A stretch of 39,272 nt of DNA. Origin: an uncultured Ruminococcus sp. Lineage in GTDB: Bacteria > Bacillota > Clostridia > Oscillospirales > Ruminococcaceae. Below the pieces are notes generated by a model. It did no database searches. It saw only the letters and a list, made by a program, of their open reading frames with translations, and was not told where the DNA came from. Both the position numbers and the translations under genes were made by a program. This document shows positions 26,311 to 33,754 of this stretch, piece after piece. Numbering within the stretch: the stretch's first letter is position 1; the number at the start of each line of letters is the position of its first letter. The stretch is from assembly GCA_937872775.1 (NCBI GenBank), contig CALMUA010000090.1, positions 1 to 39,272 on the forward strand, read 5' to 3'.

Positions 26311-26962
26311 TCACTTCCCTTAAGGCTTTATTACACTCATCGAGAATATCATCAAGCTCCCCATCGTCATTTCCAATAACAAACTCTGCCGAAAGATTAT
26401 GAATATTCACCTTACCGTATCCTCTTGAACCGTTTCCACCAAGGTAATCGTATTTAAGAAGTCTGATACCGTCCGCAAGCATTTTAAAATCAGCAACAAT
26501 ATCTTTTTCCTCGTCAACATTGTATATTATTTCCAAGTCGAATTTACTCTGCCTTATAACTCTCTCTATCTGTCTTGGATTGGCAACAGCACTCAATCTG
26601 TTAATTGTATTTTCAAATTTTATTTCTGTAGGTGTATAGATATTGTTTCTTTTGAGCTCGCCCATATTGCTGATAATCATATCAGAGAAAATAAGCTTGC
26701 TTGGAGATTTCATTCCTCCGAAAAGTGATTTTATTTCAGGGGCATCCTGATCGTGTTTTACAACGGTAGGGTTGTATTTTTTTGCAATAAGTGTGCGGAG
26801 CTTACCCTTAAGACTGCTTCCCGGAATCATCGGAAGCCCTGTAACAGCATCTCTTGTGACAGGTGAATCCGCTGCTCCTATCGCTGCATAATCTCCTCCT
26901 GCTCCTATATGTAAACCGGTAACAACTTCAAGCTCTCCGCTTATTAATATTTTTGAAAACAT
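26294..26962 (-). CDS. csm3: Csm3, backbone RNase subunit of the Csm complex
   Basis: 222 residues, very close to the well-studied Staphylococcus protein: ISGELEVVTGLHIGAGG, then IGAADSPVTRD with D32 in the position of the known catalytic Asp that cuts target RNA every six bases, PMIPGSSLKGKLRTLIAKKY, and ENTINRLSAVANPRQIERV. Several copies line the crRNA. AAGGA precedes the ATG. A 109-bp gap separates it from csm2, larger than elsewhere in the operon. Confidence 0.96.
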   Translation of the reverse strand: MFSKILISGELEVVTGLHIGAGGDYAAIGAADSPVTRDAVTGLPMIPGSSLKGKLRTLIAKKYNPTVVKHDQDAPEIKSLFGGMKSPSKLIFSDMIISNMGELKRNNIYTPTEIKFENTINRLSAVANPRQIERVIRQSKFDLEIIYNVDEEKDIVADFKMLADGIRLLKYDYLGGNGSRGYGKVNIHNLSAEFVIGNDDGELDDILDECNKALREVNADEV

Positions 26963-27071
26963 AAAAAAAATCCTTTCTGTCTGTTTTTTAATTAAATTAT
27001 ATCTTACCCGGATGTCATGCTATATAAGCTATAGTGAATGAACACTCAGCACACTTTAAAAATTTGATAAA

Positions 27072-27533
27072 TCAGTCAATAACACCTCTGTTAAATTTAT
27101 GATACGCAACAAGTGCTTCCATATAATTGCATACAAGTATAAGTCTGCTTCTGCTTTCACCCGCTCTGTCAAGATGAACCATAATGCCTGATTTTTCAAC
27201 GAAATCCTTAACAGATGTATCTCTGCCGGCACTATAGGCTATACGCATTTTTATGTACTGTGTCCGGCTCTGAACCTCATCACTGAGTACTTCCTCCTGA
27301 TTATGCTGTATTATATTGTAAGCCTCATTTACAAGCGTAAGTATATTTCTTATCTGACTTGTACTTAGACAAGGCTTGTCATATTTGTCCGTTTTAAGCT
27401 TCCCGATAACTTCCTCTGCTTTTTTTACATATGTTTTTTTATCGAGCACCGGAATTTCCTTAGGAACAATGGTATTTACGTTTCTGTCCCTGTTTGCGTT
27501 TTCCCTGTTATAGCCATAGTTAGTATTATTCAT
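27072..27533 (-). CDS. csm2: Csm2, small subunit of the Csm complex
   Basis: 153 residues, mostly helical after an Asn/Arg-rich N-terminal tail of about 30 residues. The segment LSTSQIRNILTLVNEAYNII and the closing LILVCNYMEALVAYHKF match Csm2. The protein forms the small-subunit filament that contacts target RNA. AAAGGAGA precedes the ATG; it starts 18 bp after the csm1 stop. Confidence 0.9.
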   Translation of the reverse strand: MNNTNYGYNRENANRDRNVNTIVPKEIPVLDKKTYVKKAEEVIGKLKTDKYDKPCLSTSQIRNILTLVNEAYNIIQHNQEEVLSDEVQSRTQYIKMRIAYSAGRDTSVKDFVEKSGIMVHLDRAGESRSRLILVCNYMEALVAYHKFNRGVID

Positions 27534-27551
27534 AAAACAAATCTCCTTTTT

Positions 27552-29912
27552 TTAATTATTTTCACTGTTTCTTTTTTTGTATATATAAATATATATTGCC
27601 GCAATAAGCTGTCTGTTGTCCTCTCTGTTCTGAACCCATGAATACATTTTAACAGAAAATTCACGGAATGCTGCAAGCTTTTCCTTGTTTTCCTCCTTAT
27701 CCTCAGGGGCAAGTCTTGCAAGGAAATAAACAAATCTTGCAATATTAAGCCTTGATTCATCACTGGTATCACGTATAAGATTCAGCATGTTATAGAGCAT
27801 ACCCTTTCCCTTTTCATCATTGACAACAAGATATTTATCAAGTGCTGCAAGCTTTTCGCCTATAACCTTTTCAATAAGCACATCCCATTTAAAGCAGTTT
27901 TCACCACTGAATATGGTAACGGAATTTTTATCTGTATTTTTTTTGCTTATCTCCTCAAGCTCTCCTGTTTCCTGTGCCATAGCATAAAGCGGATAGTCTT
28001 GTGAGTACATGCCTATACCTGCCGAAATAGTCAGCGTACCCTGTGAATATTTTTTCAGGCAATTATAAATATCAACTGCCAGCCCGATTATATCATCCCA
28101 TCCCCCGACAATAAATATATCATCTCCGCCTGAATAAATAATTACCGCATTTCTTTTTTCTGTTTTATTTTTCTTTTCCTCCTGTTCCTTTTCAGTTAAT
28201 ATTGAAAATTCACCGTTTTTCAATATGTGATTAATGTGATACTTAAAAAACATTGACAGCTTTTTTGAAAGCTCTGAAGTTCTCGAAAGTGTTACATGCT
28301 CCTTGTCAAATCCGGAAACAAAAGCCCTTCCCAGATTGTCAACATCGGCCCTGAGTACACCAAGACGCTTTATACCATTACAGTTTTCAATAAGCTTTGA
28401 AAATTGTTCCTCTGCATGATAGTCACCTACCCATAACTTTGATGCAAGCTTCTTTCCGGCATACATTTTATTTTTTCCATAGCTTCTGACATATCCTGGA
28501 TCATTGTTCATGCGTTCTATAAGATTTTCTTTGCTGTCTGCTGTAAGATATTCTCCAAATGGCAATAATGCATAGTTTTTATCCGCCGGTTTCTTATTAA
28601 GCACTGTAAAAAAGTCACCGTTTAGAATACCTCCGGACAGCCGCTTTAAGCTGTCACATATTTCGCATATAAACGAATTTTCATCAAACGGAGTTAACCT
28701 GTCCGCACGTCCGCATATTGAACATTCACGTTCATTATCTGCTTTTTTTGCTGAATTGAGTCTTCTTATTTCATCAGCTGAATATTTGCTCAGCTTTTTA
28801 TCTGAAATCATACGGCTTACAACAGAAAACATATTTTCATAGCTTCCGTCAGGCCTGTTTCTGAAATCATTTGCAGAACATTCACAAAAGCCTGTTCCTA
28901 TAAATAATGCCGTGTCATAATTTTCAATAAACCACTGATTTAATTCTTTTTCGTATCTGTTTATTTCATCCTTTGCTCTGTGAGTACAAGGCAGAAGAAT
29001 GAATGTATGACCGCCGCCAGTGTAGATCACATTGCATCTTGTAAGCTCAAGCCTATCAAGAAGCTTGTCAACAGCTGATTCCATAAGCATCTCAAGATAA
29101 AAAGAACGTGAACGCAATCCTTTCAACGCACTTTTACTGCCTATATTGTAAATAAAGCTTTGTATTCCGCTTACATCTGCACTAAAAAGCATAAACGCTT
29201 TTTTATCATAAAATTTCTCAGCATTTTTATAAAGCTCCGTTTTTAAATCTGTTATTCCGTTATCATTTACATAATCATAGATACATGCCGAAACTGCCGC
29301 CGTAAGCTTCAGATGTGAAAACAACGATATATCTCGAAGCTCTCCTGTCTGCGTTGATGATGGAATAAATGAAGTATACGCTTCAAGCGAATCAAGGAGT
29401 GAATTTATATATCCGTCAAGGTATTTTCCCTTTAAAACATTTTTTATTGCTACTGTTACATTACTGTAAAATTCTTCTGAATATTTTATTTTTTTATCAG
29501 TCGGATAATTTACAGTATCATTTGCTGTGTCAATAACATATGACGGATTATATGAAAGCTTTTGCTTATTTCCGTTTAGTATATTGAATATACTCTCATA
29601 AGAAATATCTCTTACAAAACCACTTTCGCCCGTTTCATTTTTACGCCTGTCCGAAAACGAAGCTATGTTATCGGCAATATAGGTTATATAACAGTTGTCA
29701 TCATCCGCAACGTCGGCATTTCTGAGCATTGCCGAATGATGGTATTTTACACAGTTAAGCACCTCCTTATCGTCTGCAAGTCCGTTTTCCCTTAAAAAAT
29801 CATAGCCGCTCATACTATGATTTCTCTGATCGTTATATCGGTATAATATTTTACCGACATCGTGGAGAAGGCTTCCGGCAACAAGCCTTATTTTTCTGTC
29901 ATTCATTAACAT
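27552..29912 (-). CDS. csm1: Csm1 (Cas10), cOA synthase and DNase subunit
   Basis: 786 residues. N-terminal HD nuclease motif LLHDVGK (H17, D18), a zinc-ribbon with CSICGRAD and CEICDSL near residues 397-420, and the second palm domain with IIYSGGDDIFIVGG; GGDD is at about 594-597. Both the single-stranded DNase (HD) and cyclic oligoadenylate synthesis (GGDD) sites look intact, which fits the presence of Csm6. The start overlaps cas6 by 7 bp; ATG 29906 (two codons in) is better spaced from GAGAGGAAA and may be the true start. Confidence 0.96.
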   Translation of the reverse strand: MLMNDRKIRLVAGSLLHDVGKILYRYNDQRNHSMSGYDFLRENGLADDKEVLNCVKYHHSAMLRNADVADDDNCYITYIADNIASFSDRRKNETGESGFVRDISYESIFNILNGNKQKLSYNPSYVIDTANDTVNYPTDKKIKYSEEFYSNVTVAIKNVLKGKYLDGYINSLLDSLEAYTSFIPSSTQTGELRDISLFSHLKLTAAVSACIYDYVNDNGITDLKTELYKNAEKFYDKKAFMLFSADVSGIQSFIYNIGSKSALKGLRSRSFYLEMLMESAVDKLLDRLELTRCNVIYTGGGHTFILLPCTHRAKDEINRYEKELNQWFIENYDTALFIGTGFCECSANDFRNRPDGSYENMFSVVSRMISDKKLSKYSADEIRRLNSAKKADNERECSICGRADRLTPFDENSFICEICDSLKRLSGGILNGDFFTVLNKKPADKNYALLPFGEYLTADSKENLIERMNNDPGYVRSYGKNKMYAGKKLASKLWVGDYHAEEQFSKLIENCNGIKRLGVLRADVDNLGRAFVSGFDKEHVTLSRTSELSKKLSMFFKYHINHILKNGEFSILTEKEQEEKKNKTEKRNAVIIYSGGDDIFIVGGWDDIIGLAVDIYNCLKKYSQGTLTISAGIGMYSQDYPLYAMAQETGELEEISKKNTDKNSVTIFSGENCFKWDVLIEKVIGEKLAALDKYLVVNDEKGKGMLYNMLNLIRDTSDESRLNIARFVYFLARLAPEDKEENKEKLAAFREFSVKMYSWVQNREDNRQLIAAIYIYIYKKRNSENN

Positions 29913-30664
29913 TTTCCTCTCTTGTCTGTTATTTTATATGCACCCATTCCAATAGAAGTCTTTATACCTGTGCCTGAATATTCGCCGTATTCTGTCAACA
30001 TATTCATAAGCCGTATAAACTCAGAAGCACCACTGAATTTTAATGTTATTTTCCCTATAAATGAAGGAATTTTTATACCCTCCATATAAAACTTCACACT
30101 TCTGAGTGAATACTCAACAATATCGGTATTTTTCTCTATCTGCTCCAAAAGCAGCTCATCGTAAATTTGCGTCTCACATGATGATGAATCATATTTTCTT
30201 ATAAGGTTATTTAAAATCATTCTTGCTTCCGGAAAAATAATATAGTTACCGTTGGATTTAAAGGAAACAGGTGTAATAAATTCTATCTGGACATACCTGT
30301 ATGTGTTTTCACTAAGATAATTTTTGTTAAACAGTTCACTGTACGATACAGTTGAATATATCTTTTTATCAACCTCAAGAACAATGTCATGTTTTTTTAT
30401 ATGTACCTTGCTGAAATCAGCTGACATAAACACATCAGTTATATATCTGCCTGCCTCATCATTAAGTGCTGTAATGCACCAGACAATCCGGCCATTTTCA
30501 AAATATGTATACTGACTATATGGATGTATCTGTGAAATATGCATTTTGTCTGCATATTCAGATGATATATGCTCCATAAGTACACCATGCATTAGTGAAC
30601 CCATATAGCTTCCGTAACCCGATTCATCATTTTTCTTAAATATAATCCGTAAACTGTGTATCAT
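29906..30664 (-). CDS. cas6: Cas6, crRNA-processing endonuclease
   Basis: 252 residues. The C-terminal Gly-rich loop EYSGTGIKTSIGMGAYKI (about 228-245) is the Cas6 signature. Candidate catalytic His residues are H26, H32 and H42/H46 in the N-terminal domain. Cas6 cuts the repeat in the pre-crRNA to leave the 8-nt 5' tag. It is the first cas gene. Only 34 bp separate it from the upstream lysozyme gene; AGGT lies 9 bases before the ATG. No terminator is seen in that gap. Confidence 0.92.
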   Translation of the reverse strand: MIHSLRIIFKKNDESGYGSYMGSLMHGVLMEHISSEYADKMHISQIHPYSQYTYFENGRIVWCITALNDEAGRYITDVFMSADFSKVHIKKHDIVLEVDKKIYSTVSYSELFNKNYLSENTYRYVQIEFITPVSFKSNGNYIIFPEARMILNNLIRKYDSSSCETQIYDELLLEQIEKNTDIVEYSLRSVKFYMEGIKIPSFIGKITLKFSGASEFIRLMNMLTEYGEYSGTGIKTSIGMGAYKITDKRGKC

Positions 30665-30698
30665 TTTGTTTTACCTGCTGTCATTTATTATTTCCCCA

Positions 30699-31817
30699 TT
30701 ACCCCTTAAGCACCTTCATCTTTACTGCTAAACTGTCAAGTATGTTTACTGCACCATCTCCATTTACATCTGCAGACAGTGGATTATCAGACTTGCCAAG
30801 AAGATAATTTTTAATCTCCAGTAAATCATTCATATTAATAAAACCGTCACCGTTTACATCTGCTTTTTTATCTGCTTCGTCTTTAATGTTCTGTGACGGC
30901 AGCTTAACAGCAAAATCAAGTGCACACCAGCCCACATAACCATCAATTGAAACCCTACCCCATTTATACCCTTCAGATTCTTTTATTTCTGTTACATTAA
31001 CAACGGTATTTGGCTGAACAGATGTTATTTGTCCGTACCTAAGACCCGGTCCGCATCTGAGTCTGAGATTTGGCTGTGCAGTAACAAGCCATGATTCTGA
31101 TACTTTGTTTTTATTTACTTCCTGAGGATATGTTTTGTATGCAATATTAAGGTCAACTGTACTCTGAGTAATACCCTTTATAAGCCCAAGGCTTGAATAC
31201 TGCCATATCCCGCATACATCACTCTTGTCATAATCAAGCGGATTTACCGGCTTTACCATAGACGGATACTGTGCCCACCATATTTCATATCCGGCAGCCT
31301 CGATAAGCTCTCTGTCAATATAGTTTGTAAACCAGTTTTTATTTGAATAAATACCTGTTGTATATCCGGCCTCACTGATAATATTCATTGCGGCAAGGGC
31401 GTATGTAGTAAGCTTTTCTTTACCAAGCTCTGTCTGTGCATTTGTTTCAAGGTCTATGTAAACAGGCATTTCCATATTTTTTCCGTCCAGATACTTTAAA
31501 AATGTCTCAGCATCCTTTTTGAAATCCTCAAGAGTTACCGAGCTGCAGAATAAATACGCACCCTTTTTCAGACCTGTTTTGCTTAACCCTATGTAATTTT
31601 CTTCATACTTCTTATCAATTCCATATTTTGAGGTTCCGGCTCTCAGAATTACAAAGCTTATATTATTTGTTTTAAGCTCATCCCAGTTAATATTACCCTG
31701 ATATGATGAAATATCAATTCCGTACTCCACCGCTCGAACGCTGTCAGCACTAAGTGACTGCGCCCCTATAAGCATTGCTATACTCAGCACTGCTGAAATA
31801 AATTTTTTCCCCGACAT
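30699..31817 (-). CDS. Secreted GH25 lysozyme with SH3 and dockerin modules
   Basis: 372 residues. Signal peptide (about 1-30), GH25 muramidase domain (about 32-230) with D35 in YGIDISSYQG and the acidic pair D122/E124 in VYIDLET, a bacterial SH3 domain (about 245-310, RCGPGLRYG, GYKWGRVSIDGYVGW), and a C-terminal dockerin with two loops DVNGDGFINMND and DVNGDGAVNILD. GH25 enzymes split the glycan backbone of peptidoglycan. A dockerin on a lysozyme suggests it is bound to a cellulosome-like scaffold at the surface. RBS GGAGAGG precedes the ATG. It could be co-transcribed with cas6. Confidence 0.93.
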   Translation of the reverse strand: MSGKKFISAVLSIAMLIGAQSLSADSVRAVEYGIDISSYQGNINWDELKTNNISFVILRAGTSKYGIDKKYEENYIGLSKTGLKKGAYLFCSSVTLEDFKKDAETFLKYLDGKNMEMPVYIDLETNAQTELGKEKLTTYALAAMNIISEAGYTTGIYSNKNWFTNYIDRELIEAAGYEIWWAQYPSMVKPVNPLDYDKSDVCGIWQYSSLGLIKGITQSTVDLNIAYKTYPQEVNKNKVSESWLVTAQPNLRLRCGPGLRYGQITSVQPNTVVNVTEIKESEGYKWGRVSIDGYVGWCALDFAVKLPSQNIKDEADKKADVNGDGFINMNDLLEIKNYLLGKSDNPLSADVNGDGAVNILDSLAVKMKVLKG

Positions 31818-31897
31818 TTCTTACCTCTCCGTATCATATTATAGTTTGTTGTTAATGTTTTATAATTTATACGCCTCAAAAACATTAACATATTGTT

Positions 31898-31926
31898 ATT
31901 TTACTATATTCAGCCTTAGATGTAAA
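31898..31926 (-). promoter_or_regulatory. Candidate promoter of the lysozyme gene
   Basis: On the minus strand TTTACA (31921-31926), 17-bp spacer, TAAAAT (31898-31903), about 80 bp before the ATG. If nothing ends transcription after the lysozyme, it would also serve the cas operon. Confidence 0.45.
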
Positions 31927-32000
31927 GCTTTTTTGTCGAAAAAATATGGAAAAGGCGTTATTCGGTTACTATAATATCATAAAAAAGCAACAAAACTCCA

Positions 32001-32029
32001 TTGAAATTTTTGAGATTTTGGGCTATACT
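32001..32029 (+). promoter_or_regulatory. Promoter of the candidate small RNA
   Basis: TTGAAA (32001-32006), 17-bp spacer, TATACT (32024-32029). Expected start of transcription is near 32036. No open reading frame with an RBS follows. Confidence 0.6.
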
Positions 32030-32035
32030 AATAGT

Positions 32036-32252
32036 AGTAGCAGAGATTAAAGCTATAAGGCAACTCAGTTGCTGAACAACCTGACGAAACTTAATAGTCG
32101 TAGCAGATTGTCAAGTGATGAAGTCTTGTATTTGGGTAGGCAGAAACAAGATGGAGCTTATATGAGGTTGCATAGTAGCCGGATACCTACTAGACAGAAA
32201 TGTCGAAAAAAAATATGACTTAAAAAGCCTTGTGTATCGCAAGGCTTTTTTT
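32036..32252 (+). ncRNA. Candidate structured small RNA, about 217 nt
   Basis: A promoter upstream, a strong terminator at the end and no coding frame point to an RNA gene. Helices visible: GCAAC-TCA-GTTGC (32060-32072); TCTTGT (32124-32129) with ACAAGA (32146-32151); TAGTAG (32173-32178) with CTACTA (32187-32192); GACA-GAAA-TGTC with a GNRA tetraloop (32193-32204). Long-range pairs: AAGCT (32050-32054) with AGCTT (32155-32159), and CAACCT (32077-32082) with AGGTTG (32165-32170); these two cross, so a pseudoknot is likely. GTAGG (32136-32140) can also pair with CCTAC (32186-32190). Size and complexity resemble the raiA class of Firmicutes, but I cannot confirm a class. Confidence 0.6.
32222..32252. 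terminator. Terminator of the small RNA, also facing the minus-strand gene
   Basis: AAAAAGCCTTG pairs with CAAGGCTTTTT around TGTATCG, followed by more T on the plus strand; it has an A/T-symmetrical form and can act on both strands. Confidence 0.85.
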
Positions 32253-32881
32253 ATTGAATAAAGGATATGTTCACGATAATAATTCCATTACAATTAATTC
32301 CGGAACTTGAAATGTTAATATCTCCATTTCGAGAATTTAGAACACAATTCTCATAAGAATTCACCTTATTCAGGTGTATAGAAATAGAATTTGCAGGACA
32401 CTTCACATCAATGATATGTAGTATTAATTCATCTTTCCAAAATATTAACCTTCCAATCAATTAATTTAGGTGTAGATGAAAAAACTCTGGGAGCAAATGT
32501 GAAATCAAGATGTATAATATATTCAACTCCATCTATTTTTACACAATCGCCCAAATCATTCCACCTTAACTCTTCTGTAGAATATCCCCATATCGAAGAA
32601 TGTCCTGTTTTTATTTTCTCAACTTTTTTACAAAGTTCCATTATTTCTTCGTCAGTTGATACATCAAGATCGTCTTCGCTTATGTATAGCCTCAACGGTA
32701 AACTGATTGAAGAATTGTCAATATAATTCTTTAAATCTTTTACTCCACGACAATCATAAGCGAAATCATGAACATAACGTCTGCAATCATCTTTCCTTGC
32801 TGATAAAATGAAAACATTAAGAATAATAAGAAATACAAGAGCTACCAGAATTTTTGATTTATTTCTTTTTAGAAACCTCAT
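32251..32881 (-). pseudogene. Membrane-anchored hypothetical protein, probably frameshifted
   Basis: The first frame (32429-32881) gives 150 residues with one N-terminal membrane helix (KILVALVFLIILNVFILSA) and a soluble part ending DWKVNILER. In another frame the sequence goes on, overlapping, for 60 more residues (WKDELILHIIDVKCPANSI onwards) to a stop at 32251. Removing one T from the TTTT run near 32443-32446 joins the two as DWKVNIWKDELILHIID, giving about 217 residues. It may be a pseudogene, a sequence error, or a site of slippage. I do not recognise the family. The RBS GGAGGT is unusually far (about 15 bases) from the ATG. Confidence 0.55.
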
Positions 32882-33214
32882 TTTAAAACTCTCTGACCTC
32901 CTTAGTACATGGTTTATACGCTATTAATACACATTGCTAATTAATGATAGGTTCTTCGGTTGTAAATGCTTTAAATGAAATGTTATATAAATGATTTACT
33001 GTGTTTTTCTCATTTCTATTCAAATATCTCTTGTTTCCCATTATTATTATAATACATATAACGACATATTTCAAGAAAATAACAGAAAGTATGATGAATG
33101 CTTACATCAGGCCTTTTTATCCGTTTATTCTAATTTTCCCACTTGATTGTTAAGAAAATATATGGTATAATATTTTAATAAATTTACAATCAATAGAAAC
33201 GGAGCGGCGTATAT
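32882..33214. other. Gene-free AT-rich gap
   Basis: No convincing gene. It contains the upstream region of the minus-strand hypothetical gene and, at its right end, the promoter of the small membrane protein gene at 33215. Confidence 0.6.
33143..33171 (+). promoter_or_regulatory. Promoter P1 of the bacteriocin region
   Basis: TTGATT (33143-33148), 17-bp spacer, TATAAT (33166-33171) with TG at an extended -10. It shares an 18-bp string with P2 (33641-33669). Confidence 0.75.
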
Positions 33215-33478
33215 ATGAATGAAAAAGATGAACTAAAAGTATATAAGAGATCAAGTGCGTGTGTTTTAACCATGGCAGTAATAATAAATATATATGAAAT
33301 GATAAATAACTCACTTGATAATAGTGTTGTGTCATTATTGACGATGTGGTTGGCGGCTGAAGCGTTAGCGACGTTTAAATATAATAAAAAAAAGAAAACC
33401 CTTGTGTTGGGAATCTTTTGGCTTATCATATCTCTTTTTTGTTTTGTATCAATATTTATCGAAGGCATGTCACGATAA
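33215..33478 (+). CDS. Small membrane protein of unknown function
   Basis: 87 residues: a charged N-terminus, two to three hydrophobic helices (about 15-32, 38-52 and 62-82) and a KYNKKKKT positive loop between the last two. GGAG lies about 10 bases before the ATG. It has its own promoter, closely similar to that of the exporter gene, and its own terminator, so it may be regulated with the bacteriocin genes; an immunity or accessory role is possible but only inferred. I do not recognise the family. Confidence 0.65.
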   Translation: MNEKDELKVYKRSSACVLTMAVIINIYEMINNSLDNSVVSLLTMWLAAEALATFKYNKKKKTLVLGIFWLIISLFCFVSIFIEGMSR

Positions 33479-33497
33479 TCGGATATTTAAGCAAGTA

Positions 33498-33541
33498 AAG
33501 CGACTGTACATATCAATACCCGATATGTACAGTCGCTTTTA
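33498..33541 (+). terminator. Terminator after the small membrane protein gene
   Basis: AAAGCGACTGTACATATC pairs with GATATGTACAGTCGCTTT around a 7-nt loop, ending in a T run. A near-perfect 18-bp stem. Confidence 0.93.
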
Positions 33542-33640
33542 ATATATTTTAAATATTTAGTTCTGATCATACTGCTTTAATAAAATGGAAAAAAACATAT
33601 CTTTTATACAAAAAAAAAAAAATTTTATTAATTTTTAAAA

Positions 33641-33669
33641 TTGAATATCAGAAAAATATATGGTATAAT
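33641..33669 (+). promoter_or_regulatory. Promoter P2, upstream of the bacteriocin exporter
   Basis: TTGAAT (33641-33646), 17-bp spacer, TATAAT (33664-33669) with an extended -10 TG. Near copy of P1; both are followed by AAATTTACA within about 20 bp. A run of 13 A stands just upstream (near 33609-33621). Confidence 0.75.
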
Positions 33670-33754
33670 AAACTGGTAAATTTACAGAAAATGATTGAAT
33701 TGTATGAACAATGCAGCAATACAAAGTATTGCTGTTCAAATATTGGAGAACAAA

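Noticed and set aside
32036..32252. tracrRNA or transposon-associated guide RNA
   Set aside because: No match to the CRISPR repeat and no Cas9, Cas12 or TnpB gene in the window; type III systems need no tracrRNA.
33695..33754. 20-residue extension of the C39 exporter
   Set aside because: The usual C39 N-terminus starts at ATG 33755 with GGAGA upstream; the extension lacks an RBS.
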